A stretch of DNA of 64,000 nt. Source: Gentiana macrophylla. Lineage: Eukaryota; Streptophyta; Magnoliopsida; Gentianales; Gentianaceae. The DNA is taken from positions 309,279-373,278 of the forward strand of contig JAOBSW010000552.1 of assembly GCA_026214975.1 (NCBI GenBank). The letters are read 5' to 3'. Shown in pieces: positions 45,740 through 57,605 of the stretch. Both the position numbers and the translations under genes were made by a program. A model generated the notes under the pieces. It saw only the letters and a list, made by a program, of their open reading frames with translations. It was not told where the DNA came from and made no database searches. Positions within the stretch are counted from its first letter, which is position 1. The number at the start of each line of letters is the position of its first letter.

Positions 45740-46114
45740 TATTATAAATACACACGTAATATGTGGAGGTCCATTTTACGGTACTACATTAAGATATATT
45801 AAAGCAAAGACATGTGGCTTATACTCAAAGTGCCACTTCATATACATGGACACATAACCATGTTGCATGGCATGTACTAGCTTAGGACAAGTGTCTTCAT
45901 ATGTAGCATGAAGAGAATGTTTTGATGACAGGAGCAAGATGAGTCATCAAGTTTCCATCTCTATATATTGGCAATTTCCTTTCATTTATAGATAGAGAAG
46001 AGATGTGTTTTCCTTTGATGTAAGTACATGCTTGTACAGAGAAAACATAATGAGAAAGCTTCATCTCTTTGATATATTTTGTTACCATTTCATTGTTATT
46101 TTACATCCTTTATA
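45740..46114 (+). repeat. 3' LTR, about 375 bp
   Basis: It is the direct copy of 38767-39147. The final ACA is not visible (CTTTATATATAT), so the end is approximate. Confidence 0.85.
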
Positions 46115-46228
46115 TATATTTCTACTATTCTAAAAGTGTGAGTGTGTTTTCCCCAAAAAGTGTTTCTCCCTAAATTTAATAATAATTAACTTAAATTATT
46201 AATATTTAAATTTAAAATAATTAAAATA

Positions 46229-46870
46229 TTGGCAAATTATATGTGCTTTCCACCAATATCCGTAAATAATAATATTTTTTGTTATCAATTTCATTATTGT
46301 CAATTTTATCGGTATACTATGACAGTTAAAAGAAGAAAATATGCTCAATTGACCAACGAGGAACGATGCAAGAAAAGATCAAAAGTGTCGTGGAAACTAG
46401 AAGAAAATGAAAAGTTGATTGACAAATGCAATAAATTGCAATGGCACAATAATAAACACAATAACATAGACACCAAATTAACAATTAACCAAATACTCCC
46501 AATAGCAATTAAAAATCTGCAAATTTAAGAACAATAACAAAGATGGGTTAACCAAAGGCAATCCGGACACATAACAACAATATGGAGAAAGAAACATCAA
46601 TCACCAAAGGCAAAGGTAACACATTATATGTGCTTTCCACCAATATCCGTGAATAATAATATTTTTCATTATTATTGTCAATTTTATCTGTATACTAGGA
46701 CAATTTTTTTGGGGGTGAATATAAAGAAGATGATATGCACAAACTAGAAGTTAAAAAAGAATAAAATATTTGAATTGACCAACGAGGAACGATGCAAGAA
46801 GATCAAAAGTGTCGTGGAAACTAGAAGAAAAAGAATATTTGAATTGACAAATGCAATAGATCGCAATGGT
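46229..46870 (+). repeat. Local duplication in the Helitron remnant
   Basis: TATGTGCTTTCCACCAATAT and CAACGAGGAACGATGCAAGA occur near 46240 and 46630, and near 46357 and 46779. The unit is about 200-250 bp, with small indels. Confidence 0.85.
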
Positions 46871-46979
46871 ATGTGGTGATTTGTTCTACATATGGCTAAA
46901 CCTTTTCGTTCTTATAGAAACACAAACATTTATCGAAATTAGAAAATATAAATGCTTTCGTCACCCCATATAAATATAT

Positions 46980-48698
46980 TGTTGGGGAGATTTTGCATCA
47001 TTAAAACAAAAGAAAATTTATAAACCTATACTACCATGCAAAACTACCTCCTAACCGGCCGAATACCGGGTAGTTGCTAGTAAAGTTGGATAAGTACGGG
47101 TATCGATCCTCAGGGAAAAGGGATGTTGAATCTAATCTAATTAATCCTCTCAATTGTTACTAACGAAAACAAATAAACGAAGAACTAACAAATAAACTCA
47201 TAGAACAAGTAAACTAAATCTAAGCTAAAACGAAATAAAACTAAACTAAACTAACGATACATGGGCTCAAACAATGTACAAACTTAGTGATCTCAATCCT
47301 AGTTCATCTCATGACTTTAATTCAAATTGTGGTTTCACCTTGACACGAGACACAAATCCCTAATATCTTAGTGAATCCGTATTCTCAAGCTCTGAAATCC
47401 TACTCTCGTAGTGAATTCAATTTATCAATCTCTCCTCTCACAAATGTTGAGACCGATATTCAAACAAAACGAAGGTGTAGATTCAGGTTAACTCTCGTAT
47501 TTTAGAATCTAACAACCTAGATAATTAACCAATTAATTTGTCATCATTAATGATTAAAGATCCTATCTTTCTATGGTGATCTAGTTTACGCAACTTTCGT
47601 ATGTTGTAACTATCAATCGCAAACCAATCTCTCGATAAAGTTCACACATAGCATCATAATCAAAGAAAGATACAAAATCAATTAAAGATCATAAAAAACG
47701 AATAAGGACTGAATAAATTAAATAAATAAACTCACGTAGTTTGGTACATGATTGAATCCATGAATCGAAAGCGGAAGAAAACGCGACATCCTAATCTAAC
47801 CCGGATCACCCGAGCACAAGGCTCGGGTGACCGCCTTGCAATGCCTGTAAGCGCCGCTAGCTGGCATCAATAATGCGTTTGTATCAAATTGTAATAATAT
47901 GGGATGATGCATGCGCATATATATAGATAATATAAAGTAATTTGAAATAATTCCTATTTAATTAGGGTTTTGATGTATGTCGGGTGATAAAGCATGGGCC
48001 GTGAAGAATCCTTTTCAATTAGGATTTTTTCATACGCCAACCAAAAAAGAAGCTTAAGTCGGCAATGAGTAGGTCGGTGGTGGACGCTCGTTTGATTCAA
48101 TGGACGTTCGTCTATCCTGAAGTGGACGGAGATGGAACGCGGCGCTTGCTTGCCGTCTCGAACTCTCTGTATCAATTTCCCCGCCTTGGACGCACGCGTT
48201 TAATCTTTGGGCGCTAGTTTGAAGATGTTGAACTCAAACTTCTAAAATTCATATCTTGAGTTGTAGACCTCCAAAATTATGATCCGAATGTTATAAAAAG
48301 CTCTCGGAAAACTCTACAACTTTCATTAAGGACTCTTTTTAAAACGCCTTCTTGACTAGCCCGTCGTATTACGAGTCGTTTTGGGATTTTCCCAAGCTTT
48401 ATTTCATCTTCATCCTCTTGTATCTCTTTCTTTCCTTTTTAATCTTCAATCAAACATCATTTAGACCTCTTCCATTCCACATTTGTGCACCTAAAAGATA
48501 ACAAAACCGAGCAAAACGTAAAACCATACAAAATAGATAATGAAACCACGATATTTACTCGATTTTGCATTTTGACTATTCAAAACGTCATTTCCTCAAT
48601 TAATCGATTATAAGCTCGAATTCTACGAAAAACATCCATATATGGGGAATATTGATATAAAATATATCCTTATAAAACGTATAAAATCACCCTTAACA
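46980..48698. mobile_element. Solo LTR A, noncoding family
   Basis: 1719 bp. It begins TGTTGGGGAGATTTTGC, ends CACCCTTAACA and is flanked by TATAT (46975-46979 and 48699-48703). It has no coding region and is closely related to 61210-62815. Near its left end is GGTATCGATCCTCAGGGA. A GC-rich cluster with GGACGCTCGTTTG-like words lies near 48070-48210. A perfect target duplication with only one LTR points to LTR-LTR recombination after insertion. Confidence 0.92.
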
Positions 48699-48703
48699 TA
48701 TAT

Positions 48704-50368
48704 TCAAATCTTTTACCTTGAACGGATGATTTGTTATTCAACATATTGTTGTTGGCTTTCTTTATGAGTGATTTGCCATTATTATCGATCCAAGAAAATT
48801 TGTTTGCAATTATGTATAATAGATCATTCAGTAGCATTTACGAAGCATAAAGCAAATTGTGAAACAACCAAAAGATTAACCGCTTTCTCCCACGACAGTT
48901 AGGGTCATAACAAACACCTAAAAGACACACATAGATGTCCTTTGGTCTAAGAACAACGACGAACCCGTACTTTGGCTCACAAACAAGACATGGGTGTTTC
49001 GCCCAAAACAAGGAAACGGAAAAGGGCATCCTTAGTGTCACCATGATAAATCTGCTAAGGTACGAATTTTCAGAGGTTGAATGAGAAAACTATCTTCTGG
49101 AAAGTTGAATCTCACATGTGAGGTTTGACATTCCAGAAGTCAAATGTGACAATCGACATCAAGAAAACAAAACCCCACAAATTTCTTTTTGTTGTGGTCT
49201 TAATAGGTAAAGGTCACCCTCAAACAAAAAAATTAAAATATAGGTAAAGGCATATACAATTTCATAAGTACGTGAATTCAGCTGCTTCCGCCAGTTCAAA
49301 ATCCGAATTCTTGTAGAAGACTTTTCTTCGACCAAAATCTGCCAAAATTATTTTCCAACAACACCCCTAAATTATTAAGTACGGCCAACTAAAATGAGAA
49401 ATTATAATGCATTACACATTAAATAGAGATTACATAAAATTAAAAAAAAATATCTACATGAAAAAGGAGGAAGAACCTCTTCCGTTTATGGCATGGTGAA
49501 CACCAAGTGAAATTGAAGCAGAGCTGCTAATTATTATTTGCTTTAATTCTTCTGGTGACCTTATTGAATAGATCAGAAGAAAGTGCCTCATTTCATTATG
49601 ACAAATCGATTAGACAAGTACATTATGTTATAGTAAACCCGAAGCTATAAATTCATGGAGCTTGGAAGAGAATGTTTTCTTAGTGTTGTCGGCTTCTTTC
49701 CGCAAAAGGAGCTACGGTTTGAAAGCAACATCCATAATACTTTTATGTACAAAACAAAATGTGCTAATACTTTGCATCACCATTTGTCTTCTAAAATGTG
49801 CAGGAGAAAAAATAAATGAAAGTGCAAAAATGATAGCTAAACAAAAACAACATTAGATTCAGAAAGTTATAGAGTCAAGGAAGATACAAAGATTAAATAG
49901 AGGTAATCAATACAAAGGTTTCCAAGAGTTTAGTTATTTATCATTATATGAATTTTGTATATTCGAATTTAAATTTTTAGCAACTAGCAAGGTATGCATG
50001 TTATAGAATCTGAACATCATTATATTTCTCCAAAATTGTAGGCAAAACAAAAGGAAGTGATGAAAAGTATTTCCTCAACGTCGAAATGACTATGATTAAT
50101 TGTGAAGGTAATTTCTATGATGATTTTGTTTTAAAAATTATGTTTTTACCAACTATATTTGGGATGACTCAAGATTCTTTGAACATGAGAGAATGCATAT
50201 GAACCTAAATTATCACAACAACATCAGTTGAGGAAAATGAACAATTGTGCTCACTACAATGCAAAAAGATTTGAGCAAGAAACTCCAACATTTTAATGTG
50301 ATAAAGGAAAGATAAAATTATCCTCCGAAGATATTCCTGGCATACAACAATATTTCGGAAACATATTT
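48704..50368. other. Unassigned stretch in the Helitron remnant
   Basis: I see no protein family here. AT-rich pieces near 49640-50330 could be eroded coding sequence before the Rep domain. The ORFs here are short. Confidence 0.4.
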
Positions 50369-50749
50369 GTGCATACAACAATATTTATATCTTCCGGAGT
50401 TAACCTAGACAAGGATTTGACATCAAGCAGACGTGGAGTATACACATTTCGAGTTCAAGGACAAGTTTATCATAATCTACCAATTATTGTCCCAGAAGAT
50501 AACACTCTAGTGTACTTTCAGCTATATTTCTACGATATGCAAAACGAAGTGGAAAATCGAATGAGTAAAGTTCCACATTCAAAAATAAGAGAAGAAATTT
50601 TGAAACAACTGATGAGAGTCTTAGATAGTAATCCTTATGCTCAATTTTTAGGAAGTTGAAAGACTATAGCTCTCTTGAGGATTTACAAATTCACATTTCA
50701 AAAGATGTGAACTTATATCAAAGAGTATACAATTCACCTACATCAGAAC
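50369..50749 (+). pseudogene. Helitron Rep/helicase protein, N-terminal domain fragment
   Basis: Autonomous Helitrons encode a large Rep-helicase protein. The segment reads SSRRGVYTFRVQGQVYHNLP, YFQLYFYDMQNEVENRMSKV, then in another frame DLQIHISKDVNLYQRVYNSP. This is the usual start of the plant Helitron N-terminal domain. The frame runs into the AGAAC target of the copia element and continues after it at 55362. The HUH nuclease and helicase motifs are not present. Confidence 0.75.
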
Positions 50750-51055
50750 TATTAGAGTATATTGTGTGTATTTATTGTGTATTCATTGTAATTATTATTA
50801 GAGCATACTTAGGCATATATTTAGGCGTAAATTAGTGGAATCGTTATTATTGTATTGTCATATATATACCTTGTAATCTACAATTTTTTATACAGAAAAC
50901 ACAATTTCCCAATTACTCTGTTATGGTATCAGAGCATCGATCCACAAAAGCCTAATCTCTCAAATTCTGTACTCAGCCGCTGGCTACCTACAAGTTTTTT
51001 TCAGTCATCTTCTTCATCGTTTTTTCCCTTTTCCACCGGACCTTATCGCCGGAAT

Positions 51056-51990
51056 CAATGGCTGACACAACTCTTGTCACCTTCAACGCTGCGGTTCAAA
51101 CACCAATAAAACGCATGCCACCAATTATTATTTATGGCATATGCAATTGGAATCACTCCTCATCGGTTATAATCTCTACAAACATGTCGATTTAAACGCC
51201 GCCACCGCTAAATCTTGTCACCGAAGCCGGCTGGAGAAACCTAATCTGAATGTTTTATGTGGAATAGGCAGGACCACCTACTCTTAAACCTGCTGCTGTC
51301 CTCCCTCCAACCGGACATCGCACCGCTCCTTTACGGTAGCATGGGCTACTATCACCGACACCTACGCCAAACCCTCGCGTGCCCGTATCCGTCTTCTCAA
51401 GGCAGCCATGAAAGCTCACCTCCGGGGCTCTCAACCGATCACCCAATATTTGTACGCCATGAAGCACAAGGCGGATGAACTGGCCCTTTTAGGTTCACCG
51501 CTTGTTCACGATGATTTTATTGACCTCGTCTTAGAGAATATCGGTCATGAATTTACGGAGATTACACGGGCTATTCAAGCGAGAGATACGGTTATTTCTT
51601 TCGAAGAGCTTCACGATAAGCTCCTTCATCACTCTCCCCTTCCAGTTGCAGCTCCGGCCATGTCCTTCACCGGCCCCACCACTGCAAATGCGGCCTACCG
51701 GCCACCCGGTTCAAGCACCTCTCATTAGCCGCAACGCTATTACAGCGGCACCAATGGCAACAGCGGCAATCCCAGGTATTACCAAAACCCTAATTCGACT
51801 TATAATAATTCTTGATCACAAAGTGGACAGGCTAATAATGGGCAGAATTGGCGCAACAATAATTCAAATTCCAACCGGAATTCGAACTCACAAGCTCAAA
51901 GCTCAAATTATAATGATAATTCTAACAACGCTTCTCGCGGTGGATATCAGGGTAAGTGCCAATTATGTGTTCAACATGGTCATGCTGCCC
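51056..51990 (+). pseudogene. Copia gag
   Basis: It starts near MADTTLVTFNAA (51060). The frame shifts, and 51408-51728 carries a typical capsid segment (GSQPITQYLYAMKHKADELA, LLHHSPLP). The rest is S/N/G-rich and then reads CQLC in a partial knuckle near 51958. At least two frame changes are present. Confidence 0.7.
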
Positions 51991-52019
51991 CCTATTGCAA
52001 TCAGTTTCAGGTTCAGGCA

Positions 52020-52967
52020 TTGGGCCCCTCGAATCCAAGACACTCTCGGCCTCAAGCTAATGTGGCTGCACCTCCACCCGACTCAACTCAGTTTGATTCT
52101 CATTCACCCAATTGGCTGCTTGACAGTGGGGCTTCCCACCATGTGACTTCTGATCTTCAGAATCTATCTCTGCATGCTCCGTATACTGGCACTAATGACA
52201 TTCTGGTTGGTGATGGTAAGGGTTTATCTATTACTCATACTGGCAGTTCTTTATTTCCCATCACCCCTGATCAATCCCTTACTTTACGCAATGTCCTCTG
52301 TGCCCCCAGTATGTCTCGTAATTTACTTTCCATTTCCCAACTTTGCAAAGCTCACAATCTGTCTGTTGAGTTCTTACCTTCAAAATTTGTTGTGAAGGGC
52401 ATTCAGAAGAACCAGCCTATCCTACGTGGTCCGGTTAGAAATGGTATGTACGAGTGGCCAAGTCCTCTCCCTGTTGCGTTTGCTACAAATAAAGCCTCCT
52501 CCCAAGATTGGCATCATCGGTTGGGTCATCCTGCTCATCCTATTTTATCTTCTATTATTATGACTTATGATTTACAGTCCTCGAATTCTTCTTTTACGCA
52601 TTGTTCAGCGTGTTTAGAAAATAAGAGTCACAAACACCTTTTTGGTGAATCTACTTTACATTCCACCTGCCCCCTTGAGATTATTTTTAGTGATGTGTGG
52701 ACATCACCAATTCTTTCCGTTGATGGATTTAAATATTTTGTTATTTTTGTTGATCATTATATGCGTTATATTTGGATTTATCCGTTAACTTGTAAATCTG
52801 AGGTTCACTCCACGTTTATTCAATTTCGTGCTATTGTTGAAAAATATTTTGAACAATCGATTAAACTCCTCTATTCAGATAATGGTGGAGAATTTATATC
52901 CCTTTGTGAATATTTTTCAATTAATGGCATCTCGTTTTTCACAACCCCCTTACACTCCGGAACATAA
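52020..52967 (+). pseudogene. Copia protease and integrase N-terminal part
   Basis: Protease WLLDSGASHHVTSD has the catalytic DSG. The GAG-pre-integrase part has DWHHRLGHPAHPILSS and CSACLENKSHKH (zinc-binding HHCC). The integrase core starts PLEIIFSDVWTSPI with the first catalytic aspartate, then LLYSDNGGEF with the second. The frame ends at 52967; PEHNG continues in another frame. Confidence 0.88.
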
Positions 52968-53593
52968 TGGCATCTCAGAACGTCGTAATATGCATATCGT
53001 AGAAACCGGCCTTGCCTTACTTAATCATGCTTCCATTCCACCCTCCTATTGGGCCTTTTGTCTTCTTTACGGCTGTCTATCTCATCAACCGTATACCCAC
53101 TCCCACTCTTCAAATGTGCTCTCCCTACGAGTCTCTCTTCCAAACACCACCTAACTATCATAAACTCCGTGTCTTTGGCTGCCTGTGTTACCCCTGGTTA
53201 CGCCCCTACACCACCCATAAACTTCAACCTCGTTCCAAACCCTGTGTCTTTCTCGGTTATGCCCAAAATCAACATGCCTACTACTGTTATAATATCGCGG
53301 ACTCCAGGCTTTATGTCTCCCATCATGTCAAATTCGTCGAGTCTGTTTTTCCTTTTGCCTCTACCACACCTTTGGCCCTACCTCACCAACACCACCTTAG
53401 CTTCTATTTACGATTGGCTTCCCCACCTCCTCCCATTCCTCCACAAACTCCAACCACACCTCCACCACCACCACCTCCACCACCACCGCCACCACCTCCA
53501 CCACCACCTCCACCACATTCACCACCACCACCCTCTCCACCCTCTCACTCCACTCACCCTATGCTGCACTCGGGCCCACAATCATATCCATAA
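52930..53593 (+). pseudogene. Copia integrase C-terminal part and proline-rich linker
   Basis: PEHNGISERRNMHIVETGLA carries the third catalytic glutamate. After a shift near 53012 it continues TAVYLINRIPTPTL, LRVFGCLCYPWLRPY and PCVFLGYAQNQHAYYCY. A CCACCA microsatellite at 53455-53520 encodes about 20 prolines before the RT. Confidence 0.85.
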
Positions 53594-53639
53594 ACTTATC
53601 CAAACTCAACTTTCACACTCACCTCTCCTCCACCCGACT

Positions 53640-54500
53640 CACGAACCCACACTTATCACTCAAGCCCTCAAACACCCACAATGGAAGGTGCCATACAGGA
53701 GGAATACGATGCTCTCATTCGCAATGAGACATGGTCTCTTGTTCCTGCCAACCTAATCGAGAATGTCATCAGTCAAAGTGGATTTTTTTGTCTCAAGCGT
53801 CATCCAGATGGTTCTATTGATCGTCACAAGGCCCGACTTGTGGCTAAGGGGGTTTACTCGGCGCCCTGGCATTGACTATTATGAGATTTTCAGCCCGGTG
53901 GTTAAACCCACCACAAGTCCGTGTTGTTCTTACTCGCGCACTTTAGCGCAGGGGTGGTCATTATGACACTAGATATTAACAATGTGTTCTTACGGGGCAC
54001 TTATCTCGAGGATGTGTATTTAGCCCAACCTACGGGTTTGTCAATCTTGAGCTTCCTAACCATGTTTGTAAGTTGCGTGAGGCTATCTATTGGTTGAAAC
54101 AAGCCCCGGGATTGGTATAAGGAGCTTAAAGGGTTTCTCCTCACAATGATATTAGGAATCTTCGATCTTGATTCGTCGTTATTCATCTACAATCTTTGGT
54201 TCCATTGTTATTTATCTGTTGGTATATGTGGATGATATCATCATTACGGGTAATGATACCCAGGCACTTGAAAATTTTATCTCTCTTTTGGGTCGTCGAT
54301 TTGCGCTTAAGGATCTTGGTTCTCTTTCATATTTTCTGGGCATTGAGATTTTACACAATGATCACGGTTGTGTTTTATCTCGGAAGAGATATGCCACCGA
54401 GCTTCTTTCCGTCTATATATGGATCAGGCTAATCTCGTCACTACACATTTCTGGGCCGATCTCTCGAGCTTATCGCCACGTCTGGTACCTCACTAGATGA
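53640..54500 (+). pseudogene. Copia reverse transcriptase
   Basis: Segments: QWKVPYRRNTMLSFA and EEYDALIRNETWSLVP, then RHPDGSIDRHKARLVAKG, GIDYYEIFSPVVKPTT, a region near 53960-54010 for the first catalytic aspartate (TLDINNVFLRG), and YVDDIIITGND at 54222. Frames change at least four times. Confidence 0.85.
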
Positions 54501-54516
54501 TGCTACTAAGTATCGT

Positions 54517-55182
54517 ATGGTTATTGGCGGTTATGGTATCTCCTCTTCACTCGCATACGATCGGCCTTTGCCGTCAACAAACCGTCCTGGGATTTATGCA
54601 TGCTCCACAGATATACATTGGAATCATGCCAAACGCATGCTTCGCTACTTAGCTGGGACAGTTGATCTAGGTCTTCAGCTATACCTTGATTCCCCACTAG
54701 TCCTTCATGCTTTTTTTGATGCCGACTGGGGAGGCTGTAAGGATGATTATGCTTCTACTGGGGCTTATGTTGTGTACCTTGGCAGAAATGCCATATCTTG
54801 GAGTTCCAAGAAGCAGTCCACCATTGCTAGATCCTCTACTGAAGCTGAGTATCGTTCTGTGGCTTCTACTGCTGCTGAGCTCCTTTGGGTTACGTTCCTT
54901 CTTCGTGATCTTGGTTTTCCTATTGCCAGAGCTCCGGACATCTACTGTGATAACTTGGGCACCACGCAGTTTTGTCATAATCCCGTTTTTCACTCCAGGA
55001 TGAAGCACGTCGCTATAGACTACCATTTTATTCGTGATCAGTACAGCGTGGCTCCTTGCGTGTTGCTCATGTTAGTGCTCAAGATCAACTTGTTGATTGC
55101 CTCACCAAGTCTCTCCCTCGCTTGGCCTTTATCCATCAGCGCAGCAAGTTGGGTCTCCTCCCTCGTCCAACTTGAGGGGTGG
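54517..55182 (+). pseudogene. Copia RNase H domain and purine tract
   Basis: One open frame: HAKRMLRYLAGTVDLGLQLY, FFDADWGG, NAISWSSKKQSTIARSSTEA, IYCDNLGTTQF and HVAIDYHFIRDQ. The C-terminus loses frame near 55060. The purine tract follows at 55171-55179. Confidence 0.88.
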
Positions 55183-55356
55183 TATTAGCGTATATTGTGT
55201 GTATTTATTGTGTATTCATTGTAATTATTATTAGAGCATACTTGGCATATATTTAGGCGTAATTAGTGGAATCGTTATTATTTTATTGTCATATATATAC
55301 CATGTAATACTCTACAATTGTTAATCTGAAAACACAATTTCCCAATTACTCGATTA

Positions 55357-55540
55357 AGAACAAAGCTTTGTGATTTGGATAAAGGAAACGATCTCAATGT
55401 TCCATCAGAAAGAGATATCATTATACATTCACATTTACGAAATAAATATCAAGTGTAACATTTTTTGGTTGCCATGATCCATTCTGATACCCACTCTGTT
55501 CTCAAATGGAGAAATTGGATGGCATCAAAATGTTCCAAAA
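55357..55540 (+). pseudogene. Helitron Rep protein fragment after the copia insertion
   Basis: Across one AGAAC the frame continues TSEQSFVIWIKGNDLNVPSE and RDIIIHSHLRNKYQV, then a stop. After a shift, FFGCHDPF and a stretch near GEIGWHQNVPK follow, all typical of Helitron Rep proteins. The downstream nuclease and helicase are missing. Confidence 0.75.
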
Positions 55541-55974
55541 TTGATTGAAGATGATGATATTTTCATGGATCACCTAGTGCAATCAATATTCAATATTGGT
55601 CATGCATTTGAAGATGTAATAAATCAAGAAGAAGTACTTATTCCATACTATGTTCATATTTTTAGGACACATTTGTATATATATGTTCATGTTAATTGTT
55701 GTAATTTTACAGTTGTGAAAGCAACAAAAACAAAAATGTTTCATGCATAAAATATTCTTGCTACAAGATGCAAATTAGACATTCTAGACAATCATCAATA
55801 CAATTTGAAAGCGATAATCTCATCAATTTGCAAGTGGATATGTATATAAAATTGGAAACATCACGGTTGGATTTTTTCCGTCCACAAGGAAAGTTGGATA
55901 CCCAATTTGCATGAGAAGAAAAGCAGGATTACAACTCTTTGTATTCGTTATCGAATTTGCTTTTGTAGGTATCA

Positions 55975-56092
55975 TTGAATTTGATAGCGAAATCGGAAGG
56001 TCAACTTGTTGGCGTCACTTTGTTCGGAGAGGCGGCAAACAAGTATGTCGGATGTGACATAACGGAGTACATGATTTCAAATTCCAAGGTAA
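55975..56092 (+). pseudogene. RPA-like OB-fold fragment of the Helitron
   Basis: After a possible acceptor (TTTTGTAG at 55967) the frame reads SLNLIAKSEGQLVGVTLFGE and AANKYVGCDITEYM. The order and spacing match an OB fold of replication protein A large subunit. Plant Helitrons often carry RPA-like genes, so it belongs with the Rep fragment. A possible donor (AAGGTAAC) follows at 56091. The rest of the gene is not recognisable; 56329-56556 (KWMEYTDDTPKLIAEVVQNL) may be a later exon. Confidence 0.5.
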
Positions 56093-56098
56093 CATATC

Positions 56099-56101
<3 letters not shown>

Positions 56102-56164
<63 letters not shown>

Positions 56165-56172
56165 TACATACA
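56102..56172 (+). repeat. TA then CA/TACA microsatellite
   Basis: About 16 TA units, a break with GATATA, more TA, then CACACACACA and CATA units. Confidence 0.93.
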
Positions 56173-56592
56173 TATAAATATATCTAAATAAAGATAACTT
56201 ATTTATTACTTATCCACGTTACTAATATATGATGAACACACACACACACACGGGAAAGCGGTAGCTCCGACTACTACGATAGGTGAGTAGTCCCAATAGA
56301 GAAGAATACAAGTTCTTATTCAAAAGTAATGAAGTGGATGGAGTATACCGATGATACACCAAAGCTAATTGCAGAGGTTGTGCAAAATCTACCAACCAAA
56401 CCTCAAGTGATCAAAAGTTTCTTAAAGATCTTGACAAGAAAACTTGGGAAGAACTTGAAAAAGTTACACACATCCATGGTGAAAACAAACAAAAGGAAGA
56501 AGAGTCAGTTAATGCAAGCAATGACAAGCGACAAGAGTCCAATTACATTGCGATGATAGCGAGGTGATTGGACAATAAGGAAAAAAATCCGG

Positions 56593-56935
56593 ATGTCGAA
56601 AATAAAACAAGAAAAAGATTGAGTTACTTGAGTTAAATACAAGTTGGGCTTTATTTGGGTTTTATTTACACTATTTTAGATGTAACGTTTATGGTTGATG
56701 TCTTGATGATATCTTGACGCTCATTATATTATATTATTTATTATTTATAGTATTCTTTGTAAGGGGAATATATTACTGTTTTTTGAGGTTTTTTTAATTT
56801 ATTTTCCTTTATACTATATATCCAAGTATAGTGCATCTATATCATAAACCGAAGCTCGCAATGAAAATACATTATCAACACCGACCAATTTAAGTCGACA
56901 TCAACACATGTATTACAAATTTGAAAATTAACTTG

Positions 56936-56986
<51 letters not shown>

Positions 56987-57200
56987 CGCAACAACCAAGA
57001 TTCAATTCTTGAAAATGAACAAGATTCCTTAACCAAATCAAGAATACATAACATAACTAAAACAAGTTACAAAAGGAGCCTCAAGTGCTTAATCACCATA
57101 TATCGACATGAAAACAGTTGGCGGTGGATTTGGTGTTGCTGTTGTTGCAGCGATGTGGCGGACTACATCTGACTAAGAGGTGCAACTACCCTTGATCCAA
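56593..57200. other. AT-rich stretch with TA microsatellite
   Basis: 56939-56983 is a TA run of about 22 units. I see no gene. The end of the Helitron should lie in or before this part, but no hairpin + CTRR end was found. Confidence 0.5.
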
Positions 57201-57209
57201 AAAAATGTA

Positions 57210-57605
57210 CTAATATTACTTTGATGAATTGGGCCAATTAGTGAAACTTGAGAAGTTATCTATCTCGGAGAACTGTTAGTATATCCTGCTCAAAAGCTTG
57301 ATTGCGAGCTTGCAAAATTTGGTGCTACTAAATGTGTCAAACAACAAGTTAACAGACTCTTCTTGAATCTATTGGGAGTTGCTTTCTCTCGAAGAACTTC
57401 AAGCAACGATAAATCTATCACGGAACTACACCGCTTCATTTCTGACCTAATCCACCTCAAGTCTCGTGCTCGGACAATAACAAATTGAGTCGAGATACCT
57501 CCAAATTTGTTGAAAGATTGCGAGAAGTCTACAAAATAGTTCCTCCATGAAAATCCCATTTCAATGGACCAATTTCAACAAGTTGATTCTAGGAATTCGA
57601 TGCTA
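57210..57605 (+). pseudogene. LRR protein fragment (LRR/ubiquitin-like type), C-terminal part
   Basis: Pieces: LGQLVKLEKLSISEN, SLQNLVLLNVSNNKLTDS, LEELQA, then FISDLIHLKS, EIPPNLLKDCEKS and HENPISMDQFQQVD. The order and the last motif match the C-terminus of plant intracellular LRR proteins such as the At2g30105 type (LRR plus ubiquitin-like domain) as I remember it. Stops and frame changes are frequent. The first part of the gene is absent. Confidence 0.5.

Larger units (their letters stand above)
38767..46114 (+). mobile_element. Ty1/copia element with decayed interior
   Basis: The LTRs are 38767-39147 (starting TGTTATAAATAC, ending TATAACA) and about 45740-46114, a few percent diverged by eye. 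A primer-site-like AGTTATCAGCACGA follows the left LTR. A purine tract (AATGGGGAG) precedes the right one, whose first bases are TA in place of TG. The left flank is a TA run, so the target duplication (ATATA) is only suggestive. Between them I see the gag end with a zinc knuckle and the last part of RNase H. Most of pol is gone or unrecognisable. A foldback MITE, a tandem repeat and a noncoding LTR-like block lie inside. Confidence 0.85.
46120..50744 (+). mobile_element. Helitron remnant, left part
   Basis: It may begin at TCTACTATTCTAAAAGTGTG (46122), a Helitron-like 5' end, right after the copia LTR. An early protein-like piece at 46319-46420 (RRKYAQLTNEERCKKRS) resembles the basic start of plant Helitron proteins. 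A Rep N-terminal piece is at 50369-50744. Two later insertions, a solo LTR and a copia element, split it. The stretches 46870-46979 and 48704-50368 have no recognisable gene. The 3' end was not found. Confidence 0.5.
50750..55356 (+). mobile_element. Ty1/copia retrotransposon with TA...TA LTR ends
   Basis: The 174 bp LTRs (50750-50923 and 55183-55356) begin TATTAG and end (T/A)TTA. They are flanked by AGAAC (50745-50749, 55357-55361). The primer site TGGTATCAGAGC (50924-50935) matches initiator tRNA-Met. The purine tract (CTTGAGGGG) is a few bases before the 3' LTR. The LTRs differ at only a few sites. Inside are gag, protease, integrase, RT and RNase H, with several frameshifts. It is inserted in the Rep gene of the Helitron. 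Confidence 0.92.
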
